Source: Fusibacter ferrireducens | GTDB lineage: Bacteria > Bacillota > Clostridia > Peptostreptococcales > Acidaminobacteraceae | Length of the DNA: 64,000 nucleotides | Assembly (NCBI RefSeq): GCF_015352425.1 | Contig: NZ_JADKNH010000016.1 | Span: 37,125 to 101,124, forward strand | Direction of reading: 5' to 3' | Shown: positions 8,945 to 17,138 of the stretch, piece after piece | Numbering within the stretch: position 1 is the stretch's first letter | Layout of the letters: each line of letters starts with the position of its first letter | The notes under the pieces: model-generated | The model's input: only the letters and a program-made list of their open reading frames with translations | Databases searched by the model: none | Told to the model about the DNA's origin: nothing | Program-made: the position numbers and the translations under genes

Positions 8945-9344
8945 GGGACTTGCCGGAATTGGTTTGTTGCTTTTCATGCTCTCTGTATTGGTCTTGTTGA
9001 TTTTACCAATCTCTATTGGCCTTTTGGAGTTTCAATTTTTAAACATAGAAAAAGAACAAGTGAAGACAGCCACAGAGAATACGGTTAATCTAGTTTATGA
9101 ATCCGTTGAGTCCAAAGAGATGAGTAAGGTTGTAGCAGCGCCTGACTTAAGTGAATTTGAAGCGGTGCTTGTCAAAAATTTTTCAGCACTTGGATGCTCT
9201 GTGGTTGCGCAGGATATTACAGTTGAATTTTATGAAGATCAATGGCTTTTAATTTCATTCACATATGATCACGAGTTTAAAAGTCTTGATCTTCAAAAGC
9301 CCATGTCCGTCTTTTTAAAGTATTGGCTTCCAAATGATCAGTAG
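8895..9344 (+). CDS. Second TadE/TadG-like membrane protein
   Basis: An ORF of about 149 residues with one membrane helix near the N-terminus (GIGLLLFMLSVLVLLILPISIGLLEF) and an exported domain of about 120 residues. The start is uncertain: the ATG at 8895 overlaps the previous gene by 50 bp, an earlier ATG lies at 8781, and a TTG start after GGGG near 8944 is also possible. It sits between the TadE-like and CpaB-like genes and is likely a minor pilin or anchoring component. Confidence 0.5.
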   Translation: MFINLHKKLYLIKHQTRGLAGIGLLLFMLSVLVLLILPISIGLLEFQFLNIEKEQVKTATENTVNLVYESVESKEMSKVVAAPDLSEFEAVLVKNFSALGCSVVAQDITVEFYEDQWLLISFTYDHEFKSLDLQKPMSVFLKYWLPNDQ

Positions 9345-9361
9345 AGGGAAAAGAGCAAGTT

Positions 9362-9946
9362 ATGAGAAAAATGATAATAATGATATGTGTGATTGCGCTG
9401 AGTATTATAATGACATTTTATCAAATCCATATTATAAAAAAACAAACACTGCAGTCATTTAAAGATGTGGTCATATTAAATAAATCTGTGGCATCTGGAA
9501 CGATTCTAAAATCATCTGATCTGGAGATGGGGAAGATCAATACGCTTTGGTATTCTTCAGACTACTATACGCGTATAGAGGATGTCGTGGGTATGTATAT
9601 CACGACAGATTTCAGCAAATATAGCATTTTATCCAAGCAAATTCTAGCAAGTACGGTGGATGATCAAACCGTATCGGAAACGGATCACGCAATGACAACT
9701 TTGAAAGTTTTGCCCGAGGCGGCACTTTGCTTTAGACTTGCTAAGGGGGATGAAGTTTTTCTGTATCAGGTGAATCCAGACAATGAAGTCATAGACATGG
9801 GCAGGGTAGTGATAAAAGCCATCTACGACAATAATTTGGAAGGCGAAAGTCTGCCAACGTATCTGCTGATAGAGGCAGATCAAAATGTGATTAAAGATAT
9901 TATTCGATTTAGAGAATTGGGTCGTTTTGAAGTGATTCGAAAATAA
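9362..9946 (+). CDS. CpaB/RcpC-like SAF-domain protein
   Basis: A 194-residue protein with an N-terminal membrane anchor (IIMICVIALSIIMTFYQI) followed by a SAF-like segment (KSVASGTILKSSDLEMGKIN..., about 40-80; YSILSKQILASTV, about 83-96), as in CpaB, the periplasmic Tad component that may contact the cell wall. It is shorter than proteobacterial CpaB (about 260 or more residues), which fits a Gram-positive system without an outer-membrane secretin. It is the last clear structural gene of the Tad-like operon. Confidence 0.65.
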   Translation: MRKMIIMICVIALSIIMTFYQIHIIKKQTLQSFKDVVILNKSVASGTILKSSDLEMGKINTLWYSSDYYTRIEDVVGMYITTDFSKYSILSKQILASTVDDQTVSETDHAMTTLKVLPEAALCFRLAKGDEVFLYQVNPDNEVIDMGRVVIKAIYDNNLEGESLPTYLLIEADQNVIKDIIRFRELGRFEVIRK

Positions 9947-9981
9947 TCGCTGTAGGAATTATATTCATAAAAAACAAAATT

Positions 9982-9990
9982 TGATATAAT
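9982..9990 (+). promoter_or_regulatory. Extended -10 promoter element
   Basis: TGATATAAT (TG at 9982-9983, TATAAT at 9985-9990) lies just upstream of the kinase-like gene, giving a very short leader. No good -35 box is visible. Confidence 0.4.
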
Positions 9991-10011
9991 GGTTCAAAGT
10001 GGGTGATGCAT

Positions 10012-11619
10012 ATGGATTATAGTAGACTTTCCAGAGAGACTCTGATTCATGAAATTAAACAACTGAACCATCAAATTGAAAAGCTTAATATTGAAAAGGT
10101 TGGTCAGGAAATTAATATTGGCAGCAAGTTGGATATGATCCAAGCCCCTGTATTCTTGATCAAGTTGGATTATAGTGTCACTTGGGCAAATGCTTATAGT
10201 GTTCATCACTATGAAAACATACTCGGTAGAAAGTGCTATCAAGTGTTTTATGATTTTAATGACATCTGCCCAGGGTGTCCAATGCAGGAAGTTCTGGATT
10301 ACAAATCAAAGTTCGACACAATGGTATATCCCAATGTTGAGAGTGAGAGCGTTGATAAGCAGGTTTGGAAAAATCAGTTGATTCCCCTAATCGTTCAGGG
10401 GAAGGTAACAGGCATACTAGAGTTTCAAGACAATATAAGGGCGCATGAACAATACGATGAAAGCTATAAGGAAATCATACAAAATCTAAAACATGAAAAT
10501 AATGAACTCAAGCGCAAAGTGAAAAAAACAAATGAATTTATAGATCATTTTACACGGGAAATGAGAACGCCTCTAAGGTCTTTAAGAGGTTTTTTTGACT
10601 TGTTTGACCAAACATTTCTATCAGAACTTCAAAAGGAGTATCTGAAGGTGATCAAAACGAATTCGGATTTGCTATTTGAGATTTTGAGTCGAATGTTGCT
10701 TTATACGAAATATGATGAAGGCAATATTAAAATCGTAAAAACGGAGTTTCATTTTAGACATGCCATAGAAGAAGTGATACAAACTTTTAGTATTTTATAT
10801 GAAAACGAAAAAAACAATCATATCAAATTAGAGTATTCACCTTCGATTCCAGATATTTTAATCGGAGACCAAGTTAAGTTAAAATTAGTGATCTCTTATT
10901 TACTAGAGACTTCTAATTATTTGTGTCAAAATGATGAGATCGTTGTAAATGTGTCTGAAGTGACTGAAAACAGAGAGAAAATTCATCTTAAAATCAGTAT
11001 TTTGGATACCAGTGAGGTGGTTCCAAATCGGATGATCGATTTAAATGACTATGACATCAACACGCGATCACGCTTTAATACCATAGAGGAATACGCCATT
11101 GCTTTGGGACTCTATCTCTCTAAAGAATTGATCCAAGCGACAGGCGGGATGATTGAAGTATCCAGTGTAAAGGATAAGGGAATCCATTCAACGCTCTTTC
11201 TAACACTTGATAAAGTTGTAGTGAAATCACAAATGCCAAAAGTGATTCCAAAGGCAACTCGAAAGAAAATTTTAATTGCAGATCATGAGAAGCCACAGAT
11301 TCCAATGGATTACTTTGAAGCATATGATATCTATTTTGCCAAGACAGGTGCTCAAGCAATTGAACTCTTTTTTTCAGTGATACCAGATTTGACCATAATT
11401 GACGTTATGATTGAAGATTGCGACGGCTTTAGTGTCCTAGATGAAATTGAGAGAAGAAAAAATGGCAACTCCCCTGTTATAGCAATCTCCAATAAGCTCA
11501 TTGATAATGAAGCTGAGTTTATGAAGGACTATGGCTTTGATGATTATTATACAAAACCTTTTACAGAGGCCATTTTAAAAAATATAATTGAAAATTATTT
11601 AAAAGAGACATCACTATAA
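10012..11619 (+). CDS. Degenerate hybrid histidine-kinase-like protein with receiver domain
   Basis: A 535-residue soluble protein. Residues 40-140 look like a PAS domain carrying a C...CPGCP cluster (C75, C86, C89). A coiled coil (about 145-175) leads to a DHp-like segment. There the usual SHE-x-RTPL reads TREMRTPL, so the phospho-acceptor His is Arg182. The ATPase-like domain also lacks the N-box Asn (SYLLETSNYL) and the DxGxG motif (DTSEVV). By contrast the C-terminal receiver (about 420-530) keeps the acceptor Asp (TIIDVM) and the conserved Lys (YTKPF). I infer a signalling scaffold or phospho-sink rather than a kinase. It follows the Tad-like operon on the same strand. The ATG at 10012 is preferred for spacing; ATG 10006 and GTG 10003 are alternatives. 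Confidence 0.7.
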   Translation: MDYSRLSRETLIHEIKQLNHQIEKLNIEKVGQEINIGSKLDMIQAPVFLIKLDYSVTWANAYSVHHYENILGRKCYQVFYDFNDICPGCPMQEVLDYKSKFDTMVYPNVESESVDKQVWKNQLIPLIVQGKVTGILEFQDNIRAHEQYDESYKEIIQNLKHENNELKRKVKKTNEFIDHFTREMRTPLRSLRGFFDLFDQTFLSELQKEYLKVIKTNSDLLFEILSRMLLYTKYDEGNIKIVKTEFHFRHAIEEVIQTFSILYENEKNNHIKLEYSPSIPDILIGDQVKLKLVISYLLETSNYLCQNDEIVVNVSEVTENREKIHLKISILDTSEVVPNRMIDLNDYDINTRSRFNTIEEYAIALGLYLSKELIQATGGMIEVSSVKDKGIHSTLFLTLDKVVVKSQMPKVIPKATRKKILIADHEKPQIPMDYFEAYDIYFAKTGAQAIELFFSVIPDLTIIDVMIEDCDGFSVLDEIERRKNGNSPVIAISNKLIDNEAEFMKDYGFDDYYTKPFTEAILKNIIENYLKETSL

Positions 11620-11633
11620 AATGTCTCTTTTTC
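11602..11633 (+). terminator. Rho-independent terminator overlapping the stop codon
   Basis: AAGAGACAT (from 11603) pairs with ATGTCTCTT (11621-11629) and is followed by T-rich sequence. The stop codon of the kinase-like gene lies in the loop. Confidence 0.75.
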
Positions 11634-11635
11634 TG

Positions 11636-11644
11636 TGTTATAAT
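11636..11644 (+). promoter_or_regulatory. Extended -10 promoter for the RNA methyltransferase
   Basis: TGTTATAAT (TG 11636-11637, TATAAT 11639-11644) directly after the preceding terminator and 30 bp before the next start codon. Confidence 0.5.
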
Positions 11645-11673
11645 CTAAGTATTAAATTGGATGGTGAACGCAT

Positions 11674-12849
11674 ATGAAATTTAAAATGATTGCAACGGCA
11701 GTTTTCGGTATGGAAGCGATCGTTAAAAAAGAACTTGAACAATTGGGTTTTGAAAATATAACAGTTGAAAATGGCCGCGTGATGTTTGATGCAGATGAAC
11801 GCGGTATTGCAAGGGCAAATTTATGGGTTAGGACAGCAGAGCGCATTTTTATTAAAGTGGGTGAATTTAAAGCGACTACATTTGAATCGCTTTTTGACCA
11901 GGTGCACAAAATTGCTTGGGAAAACTACATTCCAAAGAATGCAAAATTTCCTGTGAATGCCAAGTCCGTTAAATCAAAGTTGTATAGTTTATCTGATATT
12001 CAGAGTATCTGTAAGAAGTCGATTGTGAACAGATTGAGCAAAGTCTATCAAACGCAGTGGTTTGAAGAGACAGAAGAACCCTATAGTATCCTTGTTGGGA
12101 TTTTAAATGATGTGGTGACCGTGAGTATTGACACTTCAGGTTCTGGGCTTCACAGACGTGGTTATCGTGAAAAGGGGAACGAGGCGCCAATGAAGGAAAC
12201 ACTTGCTGCTGGATTGCTCAGCATCAGCAGATGGCAAAGTAAAATACCACTTATTGATCCGTTTTGTGGTTCTGGCACAATTATCATTGAAGCGGCAATG
12301 ATGGCAAAGCATATTGCGCCGGGATTGAACCGAAAATTTGATTCAGAGTCTTGGCGGTTGATTCCAAGTTCCATATGGAAAGAAGAGCGCAAAGCTTGTT
12401 ATGAAGCGATTAAGCATGATGTGGATGTAGTGCTGCAGGGTTACGATTTAGATCCAAGATCCATTAGAACAGCGATGGACAATGCAGAACTTGCAGGTGT
12501 GGAGGATATCGTTCACTTTCAAGTGAGAGACGTCAAGGATTTCAGTACAAGTTATCAGTATGGTTATGTTGTCACGAATCCGCCATACGGAGAACGCTTA
12601 AATGAGCAGGAAGAAGTAAAACAACTCTATCAACTCATGGGACGGGTGTTTGCACCCTATAAAACGTGGTCCAAGTATGTGATCACATCTTATGAAAATT
12701 TTGAGAGAGAATTTGGAACGAAAGCGACAAAGAACAGAAAACTCTACAATGGCCGAATCAAAACATATTTCTATCAATATTTTGGTGAGAAGCCGCCTAG
12801 ACCTAAAAGAACAACCGAATCTATTGAAAATTCTAAAAATAAATCGTAA
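11674..12849 (+). CDS. THUMP-domain RNA N2-guanine methyltransferase (RlmL/YpsC type)
   Basis: A 391-residue SAM-dependent RNA methyltransferase. An N-terminal ferredoxin-like/THUMP region (residues 1-155) binds RNA. A Rossmann-fold domain follows, with motif I DPFCGSGTIIIEAAMMA (about 192-208) and the catalytic NPPYGERL (about 308-315), the NPPY box of amino-methylating enzymes. It resembles Bacillus YpsC and the N-terminal half of E. coli RlmL, which makes m2G2445 in 23S rRNA; the same site is inferred here. The length fits the standalone Firmicutes form. It is followed closely by an unknown exported protein. Confidence 0.85.
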   Translation: MKFKMIATAVFGMEAIVKKELEQLGFENITVENGRVMFDADERGIARANLWVRTAERIFIKVGEFKATTFESLFDQVHKIAWENYIPKNAKFPVNAKSVKSKLYSLSDIQSICKKSIVNRLSKVYQTQWFEETEEPYSILVGILNDVVTVSIDTSGSGLHRRGYREKGNEAPMKETLAAGLLSISRWQSKIPLIDPFCGSGTIIIEAAMMAKHIAPGLNRKFDSESWRLIPSSIWKEERKACYEAIKHDVDVVLQGYDLDPRSIRTAMDNAELAGVEDIVHFQVRDVKDFSTSYQYGYVVTNPPYGERLNEQEEVKQLYQLMGRVFAPYKTWSKYVITSYENFEREFGTKATKNRKLYNGRIKTYFYQYFGEKPPRPKRTTESIENSKNKS

Positions 12850-12864
12850 GGAATTTTACTGTTT

Positions 12865-13974
12865 ATGAATAAATCAAGACGGAATTCATTTGTTATCTTC
12901 GTAATTTGTCTGATTATAGTTTTAAAATTTGACTTGGTAATTGCGCAATTTTCTAAGTGGGTAAAAGAAGACTTTAAAGTGATCAATCAAGTGGTTTATA
13001 ATCAGAATGTTGATTTTGAAAACCGTGCAGAAATTTTAAAATTAGGTGCCAATTATATGGTATTAGATCAATCCAAATTGAAAATGTACGATAATGAAGG
13101 CCTTGCCATATGGGAAAAAGAGGTTTCCACACAAAATATTTTAATGGCGAGCGGCAAGGCCAGTATTGCGCTCGTAGAAAAAAAATCGGGTGATGTCTTT
13201 ATAGTGGATTTAAAAGGCAATATCAAAGCTTCACATTTTGGATTTGGTGGCGTTAAAGGATTAAAGTATTTTAATGAAAAATATGTAGGGCTATTAAAAA
13301 CAGATGGCACTTTGACGATATTGAATGAAAAACTTGAAATTCTGAGCAATACAGTACTTCCAAAAGGAGAAATCATTGACTTTTCCATCAACATTGAGAG
13401 ACAGGATATCGTTGCAGTGGTACTAGATCTCAGCAGAAAAGATTTTAACACCAAGCTTGTTATTGCAACTTTTAATGGCGAGATCACCAGTGGCAGTAAT
13501 TTGTTTTCAGAAATTGCATATCAGTTATGGCTTACAGAAGATCAAATTAAGCTCATAACGGACTCCCAAATGATGGCTTATGACTATGATTGCAATTTGG
13601 AGATTAGCGTACCATTTGACAGGACCGTTCGAAAGTTTTTTTATGATCCAGAGCAGGAACGGTTTTATTTTAATGTGATCAATGAAGAGGGACAAATAGA
13701 AAATCCCAAAGCTCAGAATGCCATAATAGCAATCGATAAATCGGGTGAAACACTTATAGAATTTGATGCAAGTTTAGATGAGATCGAAGGTATCAAGATC
13801 ATGGACAACCGATTGATGGCTTTTAATCATGAAAAAATTGTCTTTTTTGATGAAGCAGGCAAAGTAGTCGATACTTATGTGGGCAAAGATGAGATTTTAG
13901 ACGTGATTATTTTAGATGAAAAACATTTTGGCGTGGCTTACATCAATCATATGGATCTGTATGTTTTAAAGTGA
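12865..13974 (+). CDS. Membrane-anchored beta-propeller-like protein, unknown function
   Basis: A 369-residue protein with an N-terminal membrane segment (SFVIFVICLIIVLKFDLVIA) and an extracellular region of repeating beta-strand patterns (AEILKLGANYMVLDQ, KLKMYDNEGLAIWEKE, SGDVFIVDLKGNIKASH, DGTLTILNEKLEILS), like the blades of a WD40/PQQ propeller. No catalytic motif is evident. It lies 15 bp after the RNA methyltransferase and upstream of cvpA, so may be cotranscribed with both. A surface binding or scaffold role is plausible but unproven. Confidence 0.55.
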   Translation: MNKSRRNSFVIFVICLIIVLKFDLVIAQFSKWVKEDFKVINQVVYNQNVDFENRAEILKLGANYMVLDQSKLKMYDNEGLAIWEKEVSTQNILMASGKASIALVEKKSGDVFIVDLKGNIKASHFGFGGVKGLKYFNEKYVGLLKTDGTLTILNEKLEILSNTVLPKGEIIDFSINIERQDIVAVVLDLSRKDFNTKLVIATFNGEITSGSNLFSEIAYQLWLTEDQIKLITDSQMMAYDYDCNLEISVPFDRTVRKFFYDPEQERFYFNVINEEGQIENPKAQNAIIAIDKSGETLIEFDASLDEIEGIKIMDNRLMAFNHEKIVFFDEAGKVVDTYVGKDEILDVIILDEKHFGVAYINHMDLYVLK

Positions 13975-14064
13975 GATCATAGCATCAAAAGGTAGTATAA
14001 ATTTTAACGAAATTCTAATGCTGTTGTGGTATTGTTAGAAAAACAACGCATTTGGGAGGTTGAT

Positions 14065-14787
14065 ATGAACTGGACAGACTATCTGATGTTCATAATTATT
14101 GGTGGGAACATGCTCTATGGATTCAATAGAGGTTTTATTACAACTTTTATTGGATTGATTAAATGGTTTGCAAGTATTATCTTGGCAAAGATGTTTTATG
14201 TTGAGTTTACACAATATGTGATTCAAAATTGGTATGATCCTGCCCCTGTAATCCATGAGCATGTTGAACGATTTGTGACCAATATGCTCAATATGAATAC
14301 ACCTGCTGACGTGACAATGACAGCAGAGCAAATTAAGCAAGGCATTGAGAGTCTTAATCTGCCTGAATTTTATAGCAAAGGGCTCGCTGAATTTCAAGGC
14401 AATATTACTTTTACGCGCTTTACTAATGACATTGCCTCACAGATTACACAGATGATCATCTATGTGATGGGATTTCTTTTATTGCTTTTAATCATCATGT
14501 CCCTATTGGGGATTTTAGAGGCTATTGCAAATCAATTGGCGCGATTACCAGTAATAAAAGAATTTAATAAAAGTGGAGGCTTGATTTTAGGTGCTATTTT
14601 AGGGCTTATAAGCGTGTACTTCATCATGATTATCTTAAACGTCTTTATTACTTTTGAATGGAGTCAAAATATTGTTCTAGTGATTGAAAATTCTAAGTTT
14701 GCCGTGTATTTTTATAAATACAATATCCTACAATATTTTTTTGTGAGTTTTTTGAGCAGTTTGTATAAGAGTTTTTTAATGATATAG
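14065..14787 (+). CDS. CvpA-family membrane protein
   Basis: A 240-residue integral membrane protein of the CvpA/colicin V production family. It has two N-terminal helices (YLMFIIIGGNMLYGFNRG motif, FIGLIKWFASIILAKM), then a soluble loop of about 100 residues and two or more C-terminal helices. The family role is poorly defined and linked to membrane or envelope homeostasis. The start at 14065 is chosen because GGGAGG lies just upstream; an upstream start at 14026 has no ribosome binding site. The next gene, yedF, begins 10 bp downstream. Confidence 0.75.
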   Translation: MNWTDYLMFIIIGGNMLYGFNRGFITTFIGLIKWFASIILAKMFYVEFTQYVIQNWYDPAPVIHEHVERFVTNMLNMNTPADVTMTAEQIKQGIESLNLPEFYSKGLAEFQGNITFTRFTNDIASQITQMIIYVMGFLLLLLIIMSLLGILEAIANQLARLPVIKEFNKSGGLILGAILGLISVYFIMIILNVFITFEWSQNIVLVIENSKFAVYFYKYNILQYFFVSFLSSLYKSFLMI

Positions 14788-14797
14788 GAGGGATACA

Positions 14798-15394
14798 ATG
14801 GAAGTGAAAATTGATGCCAGAGGCTTAGCATGCCCTAAACCTGTTATTGAAACAAAAAAGGCAATTGAAGGTCTTAAAGAAGGCAATATTATCACTGTGG
14901 TGGATAATATCATTGCTCGAGATAATGTCTCTAAGCTTGCAAAGAGTATGATGCTTCATTATACTGTAACCGAGACAGGAGGAGAATATCAAATCAGTAT
15001 TTTTAAAGGGGAGTACTCCACGCAATCGGAGGATATGGTTCAGAAGAGACCGGATCTTGCGAATACAGTGATCTTTGTTGGCAGTGATGTCATGGGCACT
15101 GGAGATGATGTTTTAGGTGCAATTTTAATGAAAGGCTACTTTTACACCTTAACAGAATACGAACCCTTTCCAAAGGCCATTTTATTTGTCAACTCAGCTG
15201 TGAAATTGACAACTGAGGGTTCTCCAATACTGGATTATCTCACCAAGTTGATGGAAATGGGCACAGAGGTTTTAAGCTGTGGGACATGTCTTGATTATTA
15301 TCACTTAAAAGACAAGCTTGCAGTGGGCGGTATTACAAACATGTACACTATTGTTGAGACGATGCAAGAAGCGAATAATACGATAAGGATATAA
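14798..15394 (+). CDS. yedF: YedF-type sulfurtransferase-like selenium metabolism protein
   Basis: A 198-residue two-domain protein. Residues 1-70 are a TusA/SirA domain with the conserved CPKP motif (ARGLACPKPVIETKKAI, Cys13); residues 85-195 are a DsrE-like fold (VIFVGSDVMGTGDDVLGAILMKGY..., later SCGTCLDYY). This fusion is known as YedF, repeatedly found with selenium-utilisation genes in anaerobes, where the Cys may carry Se or S. The following DUF3343 gene, 2 bp downstream, supports a shared carrier pathway. No selD or selA is visible in the window. Confidence 0.85.
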   Translation: MEVKIDARGLACPKPVIETKKAIEGLKEGNIITVVDNIIARDNVSKLAKSMMLHYTVTETGGEYQISIFKGEYSTQSEDMVQKRPDLANTVIFVGSDVMGTGDDVLGAILMKGYFYTLTEYEPFPKAILFVNSAVKLTTEGSPILDYLTKLMEMGTEVLSCGTCLDYYHLKDKLAVGGITNMYTIVETMQEANNTIRI

Positions 15395-15396
15395 AA

Positions 15397-15663
15397 ATGA
15401 CTGATGAGTGTATGTTAATTGTTTTTGAGTCAACGCATAAAGCTATTCGAACAGAGAGACTTTTATTAGATCGAATTGATATAGATATGATTCCAACACC
15501 TAGAGAAATTGGTGCAAGCTGTGGTCTCACGATCTCTTTTGAGATCGCAGATTTAGAGGCTGTAAAAGGGTTGCTCTCGAGAGAAGACAAGACGGGGATA
15601 GATTTATATCATTACAATAAATCAAGTGAAATCAAAGCAAGTCAAAGGTCATGGGAGGATTAG
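15397..15663 (+). CDS. DUF3343 putative Se/S carrier protein
   Basis: An 88-residue protein beginning ECMLIVFESTHKAIRTERLL and containing IPTPREIGASCGLTISFE. The single Cys in GASCG is the conserved residue of DUF3343. The family is often adjacent to yedF, which suggests a small carrier for selenium or sulfur; the chemistry has not been shown from sequence. It is tightly packed between yedF and the DUF951 gene. Confidence 0.75.
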   Translation: MTDECMLIVFESTHKAIRTERLLLDRIDIDMIPTPREIGASCGLTISFEIADLEAVKGLLSREDKTGIDLYHYNKSSEIKASQRSWED

Positions 15664-15664
15664 G

Positions 15665-15877
15665 ATGCCTTTAAAATTAGAAGCAGGCGATGAAATTGTA
15701 ACCAAAAAAACACACCCATGTGGCAGTAATCGGTTTATCATCACAAGAGTAGGGATGGATTTCAGAATCAAATGCTCAAAATGTGAGAAAGAAATTTGGA
15801 TTCCACGCATAAAGCTTGAAAAACGTGTGAAAGAGATTTATCGAAATGGCACGAAAGTGGATAAGGAAAACATATAA
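15665..15877 (+). CDS. DUF951 family small zinc-ribbon-like protein
   Basis: A 70-residue basic protein with TKKTHPCGSNRF...KCSKCEKEIWIPR, a pattern of Cys pairs suggesting a metal ribbon and nucleic-acid contact. DUF951 genes are found next to rpsF in many Firmicutes, as here; function is unknown. The start at 15665 follows GGGAGG directly, and the upstream in-frame ATG (15626) lies inside the DUF3343 gene. Confidence 0.8.
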   Translation: MPLKLEAGDEIVTKKTHPCGSNRFIITRVGMDFRIKCSKCEKEIWIPRIKLEKRVKEIYRNGTKVDKENI

Positions 15878-15901
15878 TTTGAGTTAACATGATAAAAAAA
15901 G

Positions 15902-15930
15902 TTGACAGAGGACATTCTAAATGATAAAAT
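15902..15930 (+). promoter_or_regulatory. Strong sigma-A promoter for rpsF-ssb-rpsR
   Basis: TTGACA (15902-15907), a 17-bp spacer and TAAAAT (15925-15930). This is close to consensus. Confidence 0.8.
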
Positions 15931-15937
15931 ACCTCTG

Positions 15938-16005
15938 TTGTAGTTCCGACCCAAAAGGTCGTTACTTCTCTGCTCTGTTAGAAGAGCCATTTTTGTCCAT
16001 AGGGA
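15938..16005 (+). promoter_or_regulatory. Candidate S6:S18 autoregulatory leader RNA
   Basis: The roughly 80-nt rpsF leader contains CCG followed by a hairpin: CGACC (15947-15951) pairs with GGTCG (15957-15961). A second hairpin has CTTCT (15965-15969) paired with AGAAG (15980-15984). In many bacteria an rpsF leader with a CCG-containing bulge is bound by the S6:S18 complex to repress the operon. Position and CCG fit; the exact fold is not proven. Confidence 0.5.
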
Positions 16006-16018
16006 GGTGTAAAGAAAG

Positions 16019-16306
16019 ATGAGAAAATACGAAACGTTGTTTATTTTTAAACCATCAATTGAAGAAGAGAAAAAAGTTGAACTTTTAGAAAAATTCAAAA
16101 GCATTATCAATGCTGATGGTGAAGTTGAAAAAGTAGAAGAGTGGGGTAACAGAAAGTTAGCTTACGAAATCGAAAAAGTAAAAGAAGGCTATTATGTACT
16201 TGTGAACTTCAAGGCAAATCCGGAACTTCCGAAAGAACTTGAAAGAAACTTCAAAATTGCTGACGAAGTCATCAGATATATCATCATTAATTTAGAAGAT
16301 AAATAA
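16019..16306 (+). CDS. rpsF: 30S ribosomal protein S6
   Basis: A 95-residue protein of normal S6 length, beginning MRKYETLFIFKPS and containing VEEWGNRKLAYEIEKVKEGYYVLVNFKA, the family core. It binds S18 and 16S rRNA in the small-subunit platform. It is preceded by GGGAGGTG and heads the usual rpsF-ssb-rpsR operon. Confidence 0.97.
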   Translation: MRKYETLFIFKPSIEEEKKVELLEKFKSIINADGEVEKVEEWGNRKLAYEIEKVKEGYYVLVNFKANPELPKELERNFKIADEVIRYIIINLEDK

Positions 16307-16329
16307 TCAAGAAAGATGGGGGCTCATTA

Positions 16330-16770
16330 ATGAATAGTGTAGTATTAATTGGACGTTTGGCAAGAGACCCAGAACTTAGATTTGTACCTGGAAGTGGCAT
16401 GGCAGTTGCCAATTTTACATTGGCAGTTGATAAGGGCCTTACCAGAGAAAAAAAGCAGGAATTTGAAAGCCAAGGCAGACCCACTGCTGATTTTATAAGA
16501 ATTGTTGTGTGGGGGAAGCAAGCTGAAAATTGCTCTCAATATTTAGCAAAAGGTAAACTTGTTGCAATACAAGGATCCATTCAAACCGGTTCATATAAAA
16601 CACCTGCTGGAGAGACGCGTTATACAACAGAGGTGTTGGCAAATAGAGTTGAATTTCTCGAATGGGGAGAAAAAACTCAGTCATCTGGAAAAACGGATGA
16701 TTTTAGTTTTGGTAACACGAATTTTGATGATTACCAAGCTATTGAAGACGACGATGACGTTCCATTCTAA
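16330..16770 (+). CDS. ssb: Single-stranded DNA-binding protein
   Basis: A 146-residue SSB. An N-terminal OB fold ([18 protein letters not shown]..., residues 1-108) binds ssDNA. A flexible acidic tail ends in DDDDVPF, close to the DDDIPF tip that recruits replication and repair partners. It sits between rpsF and rpsR, the usual Firmicutes arrangement. Confidence 0.97.
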   Translation: MNSVVLIGRLARDPELRFVPGSGMAVANFTLAVDKGLTREKKQEFESQGRPTADFIRIVVWGKQAENCSQYLAKGKLVAIQGSIQTGSYKTPAGETRYTTEVLANRVEFLEWGEKTQSSGKTDDFSFGNTNFDDYQAIEDDDDVPF

Positions 16771-16790
16771 TTAGAAGGAGGGAAAATACG

Positions 16791-17012
16791 ATGATCAAAA
16801 GACGTAGAAAAAGAAAAGGTTGTTCTTTTTGTCAAGATAAAATCGAATCAATCGATTACAAAGATACAAAAAAATTACAAAAGTACTTAACTGAAAGAGG
16901 CAAAATTTTACCAAGAAGAGTTTCTGGAAACTGCGCTAAACATCAGAGAATGGTTACTAGTGCTGTAAAAAGATCTAGAATCATTGCTTTGTTACCTTTC
17001 GTAAGTGAATAA
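16791..17012 (+). CDS. rpsR: 30S ribosomal protein S18 (zinc-binding form)
   Basis: A 73-residue S18 with Cys residues in GCSFC near the N-terminus and CAKHQR later, matching the C+ (zinc-binding) S18 paralogue type. Conserved core residues include [15 protein letters not shown]. The strong GAAGGAGG site and the terminator just downstream mark it as the end of the operon. Confidence 0.96.
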   Translation: MIKRRRKRKGCSFCQDKIESIDYKDTKKLQKYLTERGKILPRRVSGNCAKHQRMVTSAVKRSRIIALLPFVSE

Positions 17013-17020
17013 AACAATTG

Positions 17021-17046
17021 AACACCGCATAAGCGGTGTTTTTTTA
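17021..17046 (+). terminator. Rho-independent terminator of the rpsF operon
   Basis: ACACCGC-ATAA-GCGGTGT followed by a run of T. Confidence 0.9.
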
Positions 17047-17138
17047 TGATTGAGGATTAGTTTTTACAACAATCTAGCACGAGTCAGCAGAAATGTAGTA
17101 TAATCATAGAAGAGAAACTAGAATGGAGGACGCTATAA

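Noticed and set aside
13068..13487. Long minus-strand ORF inside the propeller-like gene
   Set aside because: It is antisense to a better-supported gene, lacks a ribosome binding site and has no recognisable domain.
14798..15663. Selenocysteine (UGA) readthrough in the YedF or DUF3343 genes
   Set aside because: Both frames are complete with ordinary Cys at the conserved positions and no in-frame UGA.
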